Assembly (NCBI GenBank): GCA_000722615.1
Contig: JOKI01000001.1
Coordinates: 96,240-160,239, forward strand
Length of the DNA stretch: 64,000 bases
Direction: 5' to 3'
Source of the DNA: Pseudorhizobium pelagicum
GTDB lineage: Bacteria; Pseudomonadota; Alphaproteobacteria; Rhizobiales; Rhizobiaceae
Within the stretch, counting starts at the first letter, position 1. Each line of letters starts with the position of its first letter. The notes beneath the pieces are model-generated. The model was given only the letters and a program-made list of their open reading frames with translations, did not search any database and was not told where the DNA came from. The position numbers and the translations under genes are program-made. This document shows positions 47,757 through 57,164 of the stretch, piece after piece.

Positions 47757-49805
47757 CTAGAACTCCTCCCAGTTTTCCTCGCTTGGCTTGGCCGCGGCCG
47801 ATGTGCTTCCGAAGGCGGCCGTGAGCTTCCCATGCAGAGCGTTTGCCGGGGACGGTGCGGGGCGTGACTGGGGGCTGGCGGGTGCCGGAACGCGTGCCGG
47901 GACGGGTCGCGCGACAGCTTTCTCAGCGGGTTTTGCCAAGGACGACGGTGCGGGCTTCGGAGCGACTGCGGCGACAGCCGGCTTGCTGGCGAAGGCGGCG
48001 GCTGGGCGGCTGGCGCCCTGCGTGCCGAGATTGAACTGCCGCAGCAGGCTGTTCAGGGATTCCGCCTCGCTGGCGAGAGAATGGCTGGCGGCGGTCTGCT
48101 GCTCGACCATGGCGGCGTTCTGCTGGGTGCCCTGGTCCATGGCGTTGACGGCGACATTGATTTCCTGAAGTCCCGTCGACTGCTCGCGGGTGGATACCAC
48201 GATTGCCTTGATGTGCTCGTTGATCTCCTGGACCTCGCCGACGATCGCCTCGAGCGCCTTGCCCGTTTCCCCGACGAGGGCGACGCCCGAATCCACCTGA
48301 TCGGAGGAGGTGGTGATCAGCGACTTGATCTCCTTGGCGGCATTGGCCGAGCGCTGGGCGAGTTCGCGGACCTCCTGGGCGACGACGGCAAAGCCCTTGC
48401 CGGCCTCACCCGCACGGGCTGCTTCGACACCGGCATTGAGGGCAAGCAGGTTCGTCTGGAAGGCGATGTCGTCGATGACGCTGATGATGTTGATGATCTC
48501 GCCCGAGGACTTGGAGATCTGCTCCATGGCGGTGACGGCGCGGCGCACGACGACGCCCGACTGCTCGGCACCGGCGCGGGCGCGCTCGACGCGCTGCCCG
48601 ACGTCTTCGGCGCGCTTGGCGGCGTCCTTGACCGTGGTGGTGACCTCTTCCAGTGCCGCGGCCGTCTCTTCCACCGAGGCTGCCTGCTGCTCCGTGCGGT
48701 GGGCGAGATTGTCGGCTGCCACACGGATCTCCTCCGCACCGGCATTGATCGCGGCGGCGTTGGCGCCGACCGACTGGAGAGCTGCCTGCAGCTTGCCGAC
48801 GGCTTCGTTGAAATCGGTGCGCAGGCGGTCGAGGTTGCCGGCGAAGGGTGCCTCGATGCGATGGGCGACGTCGCCGTTCGAGAGGCTGGAAAGTCCTCTC
48901 GCCAGCGAATCGATCGCGAACTCGAGTTCGCCGGCTTCGCGGGCCTTCAGCTCGTCATTGCTCATGCGCTCGCGCTCGGCGGCGGAGCGGGCAGCATCGC
49001 TGTCGCGCTCCAGGCGCAGCTTCTCGATGGCGGCATCCTTGAAGACCGCGACGGCCTGGGCCATGCGGCCCAGTTCGTCGCCACGGTCGAGTGCCGGAAC
49101 CGGAATGTCGTGGTTGCCGCCCGCCAGCTGCGACATGGCATCGGTCATGCCGACAATCGGCGTGACGATGGCGCGCGACAGGGCCCAGACCAGGCCCGTG
49201 GCGATGATACCGGCGACGCCGCCGCCGATCATCAGCGCCAGCATGACGTTCCACTGGGCGGTTTCCTGCTCGGCCTGCAACGACAGAGCCCTGGCAGTGA
49301 TCTCCTGTTTGATCCTGGCGGTCGCTTCGCGGAACAGGTCGAGCTGGCCAGTCGACTGGCTGCGACCGATCTCGATGATTTCGGAGATCGGAGCCTCGGT
49401 GGTCCTGCGTGCCGCCAGCTGCGGCTGGCTGAGCTGGTTGTGGAAGACATCGGCCGCTGCACGCATCTCGTCGAGCGAAGCGACGACTGCCATGTCACCG
49501 GCAGCTTCCCGCTTGGCCACTTCGATCTCGGCAATCATCTTGTCGCGCTGTGCAAACACCTCGTTGTAGGTGCTGTCGCTGCGGAACAGAAGGTAGCCTC
49601 GCTGGCTGACGGCCTGCTCGAGCAGGCTTTCCAGCGCATTGTCCACATGGCGCAGAATGGTCTGTGCCTTTGTCTGCTCCACGGACGCCCGCGTCGACTG
49701 AACCACCTGCCAGAAGACACCGGCAGACGCCAGCAGGCAGACGGACATCACGGCAGCAAAGGTGCCGATGAGCTTTTTACTGAGAGAAAGGTTTCGGAGG
49801 GCCAT
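47757..49805 (-). CDS. Methyl-accepting chemotaxis protein with CHASE3-like sensor and C-terminal pentapeptide
   Basis: A 682-residue transmembrane chemoreceptor. Two membrane helices (about residues 10-32 and 190-212) bracket a helical periplasmic sensor of CHASE3 type ([15 protein letters not shown] motif). HAMP, a second HAMP-like segment and the signalling domain follow, with the tip [37 protein letters not shown] (conserved over about 47 residues). A Pro/Ala-rich flexible tail ends in NWEEF, matching the CheR/CheB-docking pentapeptide pattern. ATG at 49805 chosen because the membrane signal starts there. Divergent from tlyA, 220 bases away. Confidence 0.93.
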   Translation of the reverse strand: MALRNLSLSKKLIGTFAAVMSVCLLASAGVFWQVVQSTRASVEQTKAQTILRHVDNALESLLEQAVSQRGYLLFRSDSTYNEVFAQRDKMIAEIEVAKREAAGDMAVVASLDEMRAAADVFHNQLSQPQLAARRTTEAPISEIIEIGRSQSTGQLDLFREATARIKQEITARALSLQAEQETAQWNVMLALMIGGGVAGIIATGLVWALSRAIVTPIVGMTDAMSQLAGGNHDIPVPALDRGDELGRMAQAVAVFKDAAIEKLRLERDSDAARSAAERERMSNDELKAREAGELEFAIDSLARGLSSLSNGDVAHRIEAPFAGNLDRLRTDFNEAVGKLQAALQSVGANAAAINAGAEEIRVAADNLAHRTEQQAASVEETAAALEEVTTTVKDAAKRAEDVGQRVERARAGAEQSGVVVRRAVTAMEQISKSSGEIINIISVIDDIAFQTNLLALNAGVEAARAGEAGKGFAVVAQEVRELAQRSANAAKEIKSLITTSSDQVDSGVALVGETGKALEAIVGEVQEINEHIKAIVVSTREQSTGLQEINVAVNAMDQGTQQNAAMVEQQTAASHSLASEAESLNSLLRQFNLGTQGASRPAAAFASKPAVAAVAPKPAPSSLAKPAEKAVARPVPARVPAPASPQSRPAPSPANALHGKLTAAFGSTSAAAKPSEENWEEF

Positions 49806-49844
49806 GTTTTTCCGCCGGTTCACAGACTGGGATGAAACTGAAGA

Positions 49845-49861
49845 TCCGAAATGATTTCGGA
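49845..49861. promoter_or_regulatory. 17-bp palindrome in the chemoreceptor leader
   Basis: TCCGAAATGATTTCGGA has perfect 8-bp arms around one base, 40-56 bases upstream of the chemoreceptor ATG in the 220-base divergent region. It could be an operator or a leader hairpin. Confidence 0.45.
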
Positions 49862-50025
49862 CGGACGGGAGCCGCGGCGCAGAACAGAGCGTTGTACAGA
49901 AGGAATCCCATTCCCCTTAAAATTCGATTGAGAAATGAGCGGTGAAAATCGGTTCCACGTCAACGAAAGCGATTGTTCCGCGCAAAGTCCTTGCGTATCG
50001 GGGAAAAGCGACCCATTGAGACATC

Positions 50026-50778
50026 ATGTCACTCACCTCACCTCCCCAACGCCTCGATCAATTGCTCGTGGCCCTCGGTCTTTTCGCCAGCCGCTCGCGC
50101 GCCCGTGACGCGGTCATGCGGGGCACCGTCCGGGTGAACGGCCAGACCGTCACCAAACCCTCACAGGCTTTCCCCGACGACATCTCCGTGGAGATCGAAG
50201 ACCCGGCACAGCAATATGTGTCGCGGGCGGCCTTGAAGCTTGCCGCCGCACTCGAGCATTTCCAGATCGCCATCGCCGGCAGGACCTGCCTCGACATCGG
50301 CGCCTCGACCGGCGGCTTCACGGAGGTTCTGCTGCAGGGCGGTGCCGAGCATGTCATTGCGGTTGACGTCGGCCATGGGCAGATGCATCCGCGCATCGCC
50401 GAGGATCCGCGCGTCACCTGTCTCGAAGGCGTCAACGCCCGCGCACTCGAGCTCGACGATCTGGAGGGACGGGAGATCTCACTCGTCGTCTCAGACGTCT
50501 CCTTCATTTCGATCAAGCTGGCGCTGCCGCCGGCGCTGGAATTTGCCGAGCCGGGTGCTCTCTGCGTTCTTCTCGTGAAGCCGCAGTTCGAGGCGGGTCG
50601 CGAGAACATCGCGAAGTCCGGTCTTCTCAAGCAGCCCGAGACCGCGCCTGCGGTCGCCGCCGAACTGGAGCGCTGGCTGGTGGAGGACATGGGCTGGACA
50701 AGCCTCGGGCTGATCCCCTCCCCGATCGCCGGCGGTGACGGCAACCAGGAATTCCTGCTCGGCGGGCAAAAGCCATGA
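50026..50778 (+). CDS. tlyA: TlyA family rRNA 2'-O-methyltransferase
   Basis: A 250-residue protein with an N-terminal S4 RNA-binding domain (RLDQLLVALGLFASRSRARDAV, RGTVRVNGQ) and an FtsJ-type methyltransferase domain (CLDIGASTGGFTEVLLQGGA for SAM binding, then VVSDVSFIS and LLVKPQFEAGRE). Mycobacterial TlyA methylates 16S and 23S rRNA; the old hemolysin name is historical. It overlaps the next gene by four bases. Confidence 0.92.
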   Translation: MSLTSPPQRLDQLLVALGLFASRSRARDAVMRGTVRVNGQTVTKPSQAFPDDISVEIEDPAQQYVSRAALKLAAALEHFQIAIAGRTCLDIGASTGGFTEVLLQGGAEHVIAVDVGHGQMHPRIAEDPRVTCLEGVNARALELDDLEGREISLVVSDVSFISIKLALPPALEFAEPGALCVLLVKPQFEAGRENIAKSGLLKQPETAPAVAAELERWLVEDMGWTSLGLIPSPIAGGDGNQEFLLGGQKP

Positions 50779-52019
50779 GCACCGAGACCGTCACCATCAG
50801 CCGGCTCGGCGCCCAGGGCCACGGCATGGCGCATGGACCGGACGGCCCGATCTATGTGCCCTATGCACTGCCAGGCGAGACCGTCGCGATTGCCCGCAAC
50901 GGCAGCCAGGGCACGATCATGTCCATGGCAGCTGTGTCCAGCGACCGCGTCGAGCCGCCCTGCCGCCATTTCAATCCGGACGGCGACGCCTGCGGCGGCT
51001 GCTCGCTGCAGCATCTTGCCGATGCTCCCTACCAGGCCTTCAAGCGCGACCTCGTCATCGAGGCGCTGCGCTCCAAGGGGCTGACGCCGGACGTGGCGCC
51101 GCTGGTGGCCTGTCGGCCCGGACAGCGCCGCCGGGTGGTGTTCTCCGTGCGGAAGACCGAGACCGGTGCGCTGGTCGGCTTCAACAGGGCCGAGACCAAC
51201 CACATCTTCGGCGTCGTCGAATGTCCCATCTCCTCGCCGGGGATCGTCGGCAAGCTCGGCGCGATCCGCTCGGTTGCCAGTTCCATCGCCAGCGGCATCG
51301 AAACCTTCCGGCTCTCCGTGACGGAGACGATCTCGGGACTGGATCTCGCCGCCGAAGGCGTCAAGCCGCTCGGCGACAAGCAGCGCCGGCGTATCATCGA
51401 GACGGTGCTGCTGGCCAAGGGTGTCGCCCGCGTCACCGTCAATGGCGAAATTCTCGTGGAGCCGCAGAAGCCGCTCGTCGATTTCGGCGGCGTGCTGGTC
51501 TCGCCGCCGCCCGGCACCTTCCTGCAGGCGACCCGGGAGGCGGAAGATGCGATTTCGTCGCTCGTGCTGGCGCATATCGGCAAGGCCAAGCGGGTGCTCG
51601 ATCTCTTTGCCGGGTCCGGGACATTCTCGCTGCGCCTCGCCCGCATTGCCCGGGTGCATGCCGTGGAAGGCGAAGAGAAGCCGCTGAAGGCGCTGGACCA
51701 TGCGGCGCGCAATACCCAGGGGCTGAAGCCGATCAGCATCGAACGACGCGACCTCTACCGCCGGCCGCTGACCCCGCAGGAGATCAAGCCCTTTGACGCC
51801 GTGGTCTTCGACCCGCCGCGGGCCGGTGCGGAAGTGCAGGTCCGGGAACTGGCGCGCTCCAGCGTCAAGAAGATCGCCGCCGTCAGCTGCAATCCACTGA
51901 CGCTCGCACGGGATCTGAGCATCCTCGTGGAGGCCGGCTACAGCATCCGGTCGGTTACTCCCGTCGACCAGTTTCTCTGGTCGACCCATGTCGAGGCGGT
52001 CGCACTGCTCGACCGCTGA
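50775..52019 (+). CDS. 23S rRNA (uracil-C5) methyltransferase, RlmC/RlmD-TrmA family
   Basis: A 414-residue SAM-dependent RNA m5U methyltransferase. N-terminal TRAM-like domain; iron-sulfur cysteines PPCRHF, DACGGCS and VVECPIS; SAM motif VLDLFAGSGTFSLRLA; catalytic motif DPPRAGAEVQV with VSCNPLTLARDL (nucleophile Cys). Together with tlyA it forms a two-gene RNA-modification operon. The exact target uridine cannot be told. Confidence 0.92.
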   Translation: MSTETVTISRLGAQGHGMAHGPDGPIYVPYALPGETVAIARNGSQGTIMSMAAVSSDRVEPPCRHFNPDGDACGGCSLQHLADAPYQAFKRDLVIEALRSKGLTPDVAPLVACRPGQRRRVVFSVRKTETGALVGFNRAETNHIFGVVECPISSPGIVGKLGAIRSVASSIASGIETFRLSVTETISGLDLAAEGVKPLGDKQRRRIIETVLLAKGVARVTVNGEILVEPQKPLVDFGGVLVSPPPGTFLQATREAEDAISSLVLAHIGKAKRVLDLFAGSGTFSLRLARIARVHAVEGEEKPLKALDHAARNTQGLKPISIERRDLYRRPLTPQEIKPFDAVVFDPPRAGAEVQVRELARSSVKKIAAVSCNPLTLARDLSILVEAGYSIRSVTPVDQFLWSTHVEAVALLDR

Positions 52020-52163
52020 GCTTCCGGCCACGGCCAAATGAACAACCCGCGACATCCACCGGTTGAGTCTCCGGTTGGTTGTGGCACCTGCCGAGTGATG
52101 CAATCATGGCGATTATTTCCAGAGGGGAATAACCAGAGGCTGCACCATCAGGAGGGGTTTATC

Positions 52164-53750
52164 ATGACTGACATCGCCATGCATGGCCATGGCGTCCGCG
52201 GCATGAAGCGCGGGACGCTGCATTCTTTCAACGGGATCGGGGATACCGGCAAATTCGGCATCATGTTTCCCGGTCTCGTGCCGCTGAATGCCGAGGACGA
52301 CGCCCTGTTCGAACTGGCAGAGGCGATGCGGGACAAGGGAGAACCGGGGGACAACCCGGATCCCGAGGGCGACAACCGGAGCATCCCGGCGGGATACACC
52401 TATCTCGGCCAGTTCATCGACCACGACATCACACTCGACACGACGCCGCTCGACCAGCAGAAGGCCGATCCGAAGGCGACGGAGAACTTCCGCACGCCGG
52501 CGCTGGATCTCGATTCCGTCTACGGCGACGGACCGGGCATCCATCCCTATCTCTACCAGCGCGACGTGACGAGCTTCGCCATCATTCCGAAGATGCTGAT
52601 CGGTCACACGGCGGAATCGACCGACCAGGCGGGGAAAAAGATACCCTCCCTGCCGAACGATCTGCCGCGCAACCAGGTGGGTCACGCGCTGATCTTCGAC
52701 GAACGCAACGACGAGAACCTGCTGGTGGCGCAGATGCACCTGCTGATGCTGAGGTTCCACAATACTGTCGTCTACTGGCTCCAGCACAAGGATCCGACGC
52801 TGAAAGGGATGGCGCTTTTCAGCGAAGCGCGCCGGATCGTCACCTGGCACTACCAGTGGATCGTACTGTTCGACTTCGTGGAGCGGCTGACGGAGCCGGG
52901 GCTGGTCACGAAGATCAAGACGCATGGCCGCCAGTTCTACCGGTTCAAGCTGCGCCCCTACATGCCCTCGGAATTTGCCGCAGCCTGCTACCGGCTCGGC
53001 CATTCGATGGTGCGGGAGACCTACAGCCACAACCGGGTCTTCGGGCCGGAAGACGGCACATTCGCCAACGGCAGCCTGGACCTCTTGTTCTTCTTCACGG
53101 GCAAATCCGGGAAGATCGTCGGAGAACTGGCACCGGACCCCTCTCCGCCGCCACCGCCGCTGCCGCCCCTCAAGCAGTTGCCGTCGAACTGGGTCATCGA
53201 CTGGCGACGGTTCTTCGACATCGCCGGTCAGGGCGGGCCGGACTTCACCTTCAACTTCTCGCGCAAGCTCGACCCGTTCATAGCCCCCTCGCTGCACAGC
53301 CTTCCAGGACTTCGGGACGATCCGACCGAGCAGGGCAGGCGCGAGGCGAACCTCGCCTTCCGCAACCTGCGGCGCGGCGTGCAGATCGGGCTGCCGTCGG
53401 GCCAGGCGATCTGTCGGGCGATGGGCATCGAGCCGATGACACCCGACGAGATTGCCACAGGACCGGACGGCGAGGTTGCCGAGAAGCACGGGCTGCACGA
53501 GACGACGCCGCTCTGGTATTACGTGCTGAAGGAAGCGGAGCACCACTACAAGGGTGCACGACTTGGACCGATGGCCTCCACCATCGTGGCGGAGACCTTC
53601 CTCGGCATGGTCCATGGCGACCAGGAGTCCTTCCTCTGGAAGCGCTCCAACTGGAAGCCGGAGCTTCCCTGTGCGACCGAGGGCCACTTCACCATGGCAG
53701 ACCTGATCCGCTTCGTCGGCGACGTCAACCCGATTGGCCCAGCGGCCTGA
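52164..53750 (+). CDS. Animal-type haem peroxidase family protein (peroxidase-cyclooxygenase superfamily)
   Basis: A 528-residue haem peroxidase like animal myelo-/lactoperoxidases and rare bacterial homologues. The distal His is His87 in YLGQFIDHDITLD, where the following Asp fits the calcium/haem-linking site. The substrate-channel segment RNDENLLVAQMHLLMLRFHN and the proximal His280 in CYRLGHSMVRETYSHNRVFG are present. A Pro-rich loop (DPSPPPPPLPPL) is inserted near residue 330. No signal peptide or membrane helix is visible. ATG at 52164 has AGGAGGGG seven bases upstream. An isolated gene between tlyA-rlm and the fatty-acid operon; the substrate is unknown. Confidence 0.9.
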   Translation: MTDIAMHGHGVRGMKRGTLHSFNGIGDTGKFGIMFPGLVPLNAEDDALFELAEAMRDKGEPGDNPDPEGDNRSIPAGYTYLGQFIDHDITLDTTPLDQQKADPKATENFRTPALDLDSVYGDGPGIHPYLYQRDVTSFAIIPKMLIGHTAESTDQAGKKIPSLPNDLPRNQVGHALIFDERNDENLLVAQMHLLMLRFHNTVVYWLQHKDPTLKGMALFSEARRIVTWHYQWIVLFDFVERLTEPGLVTKIKTHGRQFYRFKLRPYMPSEFAAACYRLGHSMVRETYSHNRVFGPEDGTFANGSLDLLFFFTGKSGKIVGELAPDPSPPPPPLPPLKQLPSNWVIDWRRFFDIAGQGGPDFTFNFSRKLDPFIAPSLHSLPGLRDDPTEQGRREANLAFRNLRRGVQIGLPSGQAICRAMGIEPMTPDEIATGPDGEVAEKHGLHETTPLWYYVLKEAEHHYKGARLGPMASTIVAETFLGMVHGDQESFLWKRSNWKPELPCATEGHFTMADLIRFVGDVNPIGPAA

Positions 53751-53751
53751 C

Positions 53752-53774
53752 CGCGACCTGGTGCCGAGGTCGCG
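53752..53774. terminator. Hairpin filling the gap between convergent stops
   Basis: An 8-bp perfect stem (53752-53759 with 53767-53774) and 7-base loop fit exactly between the peroxidase stop and the enoyl-CoA hydratase stop. There is no U-run on either strand. Confidence 0.55.
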
Positions 53775-54536
53775 TCAGCCCTTGCGGGTCATGAAAGCCT
53801 CGAAGGCGGCGCGGGCCTCGGCGCTTCGCAGCTGCGCCGTGAAGTGGACGAGCTCCTCGTCCATGCGGGCGAGCACATCGTCGCCATTGCCGCGGATGAG
53901 GTTGCGGGCAATCCGCAACGCATGCGGCGGCTTGGCGGCGAGGCTTGCGGCCAGTGCCAGCGTCTGCGCCTCCACCTCCCCAGGCGCCACGACCTTCCAG
54001 ACGATACCGGCCTCGCGGGCCTCCTCGGCAGAAAAGCCCTCGCCTGCAACAAGCATGGCGAAGGCGCGCTGGTGGCCCATGATGCGCGGCGCCAGCAGGC
54101 TGGAGGCCGCTTCCGGAACGAGCGCCAGATCCACGAAGGGGGTGCGGAACAGGCTGCCGTCGGAAGCGATCGTCATGTCGCAATGGAGGTTCAGCGTCGT
54201 GCCGATGCCGATCGCCAGACCATCGACGCCGGAAACCATCGGCTTGTCGCAGGTGGCCAGCGCCTGCAGGAAGACGGCCGCCGCCGGACGCCCTTCGCCG
54301 CTCATGGCAAAGGCGAGGAAATCGGCCATGTCGTTGCCCGCCGAGAAGCAGCCGTCGGTGCCGAGGAAGGCCACCGCGCGGACGGCCGGATGATTGTTCG
54401 CCTCGTGCAATGCCGCCGTCATGCGGTCGTACATGGCGGTGGTGATGGCGTTCTTCTTGTCCGGCCGGTTGAGCCGGATCACCATCACGCCCGGTTGCGC
54501 CTGCGGATGCTCGACGAGGACATGGGTCTCGGTCAT
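53775..54536 (-). CDS. Enoyl-CoA hydratase/isomerase family protein
   Basis: A 253-residue crotonase-fold enzyme: LNRPDKKNAITTAMYDRM at the start, the CoA oxyanion motifs FSAGNDMADF and GLAIGIGTTLNLHCD, and PFVDLALVPEAAS. The position usually held by the second catalytic Glu reads ALVPEAASS, so hydratase or isomerase activity is plausible. It follows the acyl-CoA dehydrogenase by 10 bases, forming a beta-oxidation operon. Confidence 0.92.
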   Translation of the reverse strand: MTETHVLVEHPQAQPGVMVIRLNRPDKKNAITTAMYDRMTAALHEANNHPAVRAVAFLGTDGCFSAGNDMADFLAFAMSGEGRPAAAVFLQALATCDKPMVSGVDGLAIGIGTTLNLHCDMTIASDGSLFRTPFVDLALVPEAASSLLAPRIMGHQRAFAMLVAGEGFSAEEAREAGIVWKVVAPGEVEAQTLALAASLAAKPPHALRIARNLIRGNGDDVLARMDEELVHFTAQLRSAEARAAFEAFMTRKG

Positions 54537-54546
54537 TGCTCTCTCC

Positions 54547-56328
54547 TCAAGCCAGAACGATGCGGGCGGCGGCGAGGCTTTCGGCGCCTTCGACCACCTG
54601 CCGCTTCAGGGCTGCCGTTTCCGGCAGCAGATTTTCCGCCGCAAACCGGCAGAGGGCAATGCGACGATCCGTCCTGCCGTCATCGACCTTCGCCAGGGCA
54701 CCCTTGGCGAGATAGGCCCCGGTGAGGACCAGTCCGAACAGGCGCTGATAGGGCGTCGCACCCGCCAGTGCCTCGGCCACCTGCCCTTCGGCCTGCGCCT
54801 TCAGCAGCCACTGCGTCGCGGCCTCCAGTTCGCCGATTGATGCCTTCAGCCGCTCCGCCGTTTCGCCGAGGCCTGCGTCCGCCGCGCTGGCGACACGATC
54901 GGCAATCGTTCTCAGCTCGCCGATAAAACCGCTGACCTGGGCGCCGCCCGACAGCGGCAGCTTGCGGGCGACGAGATCGATCGCCTGGATACCGTTGGTG
55001 CCCTCGTAGATCGGCGCGATGCGGGCATCGCGCAGATAGCGGGCAGCACCGGTTTCCTCGATGAAGCCCATACCGCCATGGACCTGGATGCCGAGCGAGG
55101 CCACGTCGACGCCGGCATCGGTGGCGAACGACTTGGCGATCGGCGTCAGGAGTGCGGCCCGTTCGGTCCACGTCCGTGCCTCTTCGCCCTCGGTGCGATG
55201 AGCCATGTCGATGGCATGGGCGCAGGCGTAGCAGATGGCACGCGAGCCTTGCGTCAGCGCCGTCATGGTCAGCAGCATGCGCGCGACGTCGGGATGTTCG
55301 ATGATCGGGCTCATGCCCGCACCCGTCCAGCCGGGTGCCTTGCCCTGGGTGCGCTCGCGGGCGAATGCGACGGCCTTCTGCGTGGCGGCTTCGGCGATCG
55401 CGACGCCCTGCATGCCGACCGCGAGGCGGGCATTGTTCATCATCGTGAACATGCAGGCGAGGCCCTTGTTCTCCTCGCCGATCAGCCAGCCGATCGCCCC
55501 CTTCTCGTCGCCGAACTTGCCGTCGCCATAGATCATCGTGCAGGTCGGCGAGCCGTGGATGCCGAGCTTGTGTTCGATGGAGTGGCAGAAGACGTCGTTG
55601 CGGGCACCGATCGCGCCATCCTCTTCCACGAGGAACTTCGGCACCAGGAAGAGCGAGATGCCGCGGGTGCCGGCCGGCGCATCGGGGAGCCGGGCCAGCA
55701 CGAGGTGAATGATGTTGTCGGCGGCGTCGTGCTCGCCCCAGGTGATGTAGATCTTCTGGCCGAAGATGCGGTAGCTGCCGTCATCACTGCGTTCTGCACG
55801 GGTCTTCAGGACGCCGAGGTCGGAGCCCGCATGCGGCTCCGTCAGGTTCATCGTCCCGGTCCATTCGCCGGAGACCAGCTTCTCCAGGTATCTTGCCTTC
55901 AGTGCTTCGCTGCCATGCTTGTCGAGCGCTTCGATGGCGCCCATCGTCAGCGTCGGCGCCAATGCGAAGGCCATGGAGGAGGAATTCCACATCTCGAGCG
56001 CGGCGACGTTGAGCATATGCGGCAGACCCTGCCCGCCGTAGGCTTCCGGCCCGGTCAGGCCGTTCCAGCCGCCCTCGCGCCAGGACCGGTAGAGATCGGC
56101 CCAGCCGTCCGGCGTCGTCACCACGCCGTCCTGCAGGCGCGCACCCTGCCGGTCACCGATTTCTCCCAGAGGGGCCATCTCGTTGGTGGCAAAACGGCCG
56201 GCCTCGTCCAAGATCGCCTCGACCAGATCAGCGCCCAGATCGCCCAGCTTTCCGGCGGCGATGGCATCGGCAAGGCCGGCGACGTGGTTCAGCGTGAAGG
56301 CTATGTCTTCGACGGGGGCTTTGTACAT
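54547..56328 (-). CDS. Acyl-CoA dehydrogenase (FadE/DmdC-type, 593 aa)
   Basis: A 593-residue flavin dehydrogenase with the long C-terminal extension of the FadE5/DmdC class. It has the N-terminal helical domain (NEMAPLGEIGDRQGA), FAD-binding MNLTEPHAGSDLGVLKTRA, KIYITWGEHDAADNI, and the catalytic Glu in IAPIYEGTNGIQAIDL. It oxidises an acyl-CoA to the enoyl-CoA used by the hydratase downstream. Members also act on 3-methylmercaptopropionyl-CoA, so the substrate is open. Its promoter shows an embedded inverted repeat. Confidence 0.93.
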   Translation of the reverse strand: MYKAPVEDIAFTLNHVAGLADAIAAGKLGDLGADLVEAILDEAGRFATNEMAPLGEIGDRQGARLQDGVVTTPDGWADLYRSWREGGWNGLTGPEAYGGQGLPHMLNVAALEMWNSSSMAFALAPTLTMGAIEALDKHGSEALKARYLEKLVSGEWTGTMNLTEPHAGSDLGVLKTRAERSDDGSYRIFGQKIYITWGEHDAADNIIHLVLARLPDAPAGTRGISLFLVPKFLVEEDGAIGARNDVFCHSIEHKLGIHGSPTCTMIYGDGKFGDEKGAIGWLIGEENKGLACMFTMMNNARLAVGMQGVAIAEAATQKAVAFARERTQGKAPGWTGAGMSPIIEHPDVARMLLTMTALTQGSRAICYACAHAIDMAHRTEGEEARTWTERAALLTPIAKSFATDAGVDVASLGIQVHGGMGFIEETGAARYLRDARIAPIYEGTNGIQAIDLVARKLPLSGGAQVSGFIGELRTIADRVASAADAGLGETAERLKASIGELEAATQWLLKAQAEGQVAEALAGATPYQRLFGLVLTGAYLAKGALAKVDDGRTDRRIALCRFAAENLLPETAALKRQVVEGAESLAAARIVLA

Positions 56329-56388
56329 GCTTGGATCCTCCTCATGACCCGCTGAGACACGACAAGGCGGACCCAGCAGCGTTGCTGC

Positions 56389-56418
56389 ATTTTACGTAAA
56401 CGTAATTCAGCTTGTCAA
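56389..56418 (-). promoter_or_regulatory. Promoter of the acyl-CoA dehydrogenase operon with operator in the spacer
   Basis: On the minus strand TTGACA (56413-56418) and TAAAAT (56389-56394) are 18 bases apart. An inverted repeat TTACGT-NN-ACGTAA (56392-56405) overlaps the spacer and the -10. The layout, a long spacer with the operator inside, resembles MerR-family promoters such as those of LiuR-type regulators of acyl-CoA breakdown. The regulator is not in the window. Confidence 0.65.
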
Positions 56419-56452
56419 TCGCTGCCGCTCCAGAGACCGGCAATAGGCATGC

Positions 56453-56485
56453 AAAAGCCCGCCCGGTGCAAGACCGGACGGGCTT
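56453..56485 (-). terminator. Terminator of the first BA14K gene
   Basis: A 13-position stem with one C/A mismatch (56455-56467 with 56473-56485) and a 5-base loop, followed on the minus strand by a short T-run. Confidence 0.7.
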
Positions 56486-56511
56486 CGAACGCGCACTCCT
56501 TCAGGAGGCGA

Positions 56512-56964
56512 TCAGTAGTAGGGCGAGAGGCAGGTCTGCCGCGGCCCGCTGTAGGGCTGGAAGGTGTTGGAGTAGCTGTCGTAAGACCGGTAGCGCGCCT
56601 CGCACCACTGGTAGTGGCGCGGGTTGATGCCGCTGGCGCGGTAGACGGGAGCCGGAGCCGGCTCGACGTAGCGCGGTTGCGCGGCGATGGCACCGCCGAT
56701 CAGTGCGCCGGCACCGAAAGCGGCGAGAGGGAACCAGTAGCCGTCATGGTGGCGATAGCCGGGCCGGTGATGCCGGTAACCACGGTGACCATGGTAGTAG
56801 CCGCGCCGATAGTCGCGATGTCGCACCTGGGTCACGTCCGACTTGACTTCGATATTGGCCGCGGGGGCTGCGATGACCGGCATGGCCTGCGCCGGAACGA
56901 GAGCACCGGCCATGACCGTTGCGGAGAGTGCGGCAACCGCGACCTTCCTGAACAGGTTTATCAT
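56512..56964 (-). CDS. BA14K family exported protein
   Basis: A 150-residue protein: signal peptide (MINLFRKVAVAALSATVMAG...AQA), a His/Arg/Gly/Tyr-rich middle (RGYYHGHRGYRHHRPGYRHH), a short hydrophobic glycine-rich helix (GAGALIGGAIAA) and the BA14K C-terminus HYQWCEARYRSYDSYSNTFQPY...TCLSPYY with two cysteines. The family was named for a Brucella 14-kDa immunoreactive protein with lectin-like properties. ATG at 56964 has GGAG seven bases upstream. It has a paralogue just upstream. Confidence 0.88.
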   Translation of the reverse strand: MINLFRKVAVAALSATVMAGALVPAQAMPVIAAPAANIEVKSDVTQVRHRDYRRGYYHGHRGYRHHRPGYRHHDGYWFPLAAFGAGALIGGAIAAQPRYVEPAPAPVYRASGINPRHYQWCEARYRSYDSYSNTFQPYSGPRQTCLSPYY

Positions 56965-57114
56965 TGTTGTCTCCATTCAAGTTGACTGTCTGCGCTCCTG
57001 CCGACCGGGCGTATCTCTTGCCGCAGGGTCGTCTCTGGATCGCGAACACCCTAGGATTTCCAAGCTGAACCGGCGATTAACGCAGATTCCGGCAAGACGC
57101 TCCGCGTGACGCAG

Positions 57115-57143
57115 AAAGGCCGCCCGGACATCCGGACGGCCTG
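57115..57143 (-). terminator. Terminator of the second BA14K gene
   Basis: A 12-position stem with one C/A mismatch (57117-57128 with 57131-57142) and a tight loop, 22 bases past the stop. It resembles the terminator after the paralogue in stem sequence and mismatch. Confidence 0.6.
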
Positions 57144-57164
57144 TTGTCGGTCGCGCTGCTCCGC

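Noticed and set aside
52038..52163. Upstream start of the haem peroxidase adding 42 residues
   Set aside because: No ribosome site, no export signal gained, and the ATG at 52164 has an excellent AGGAGGGG.
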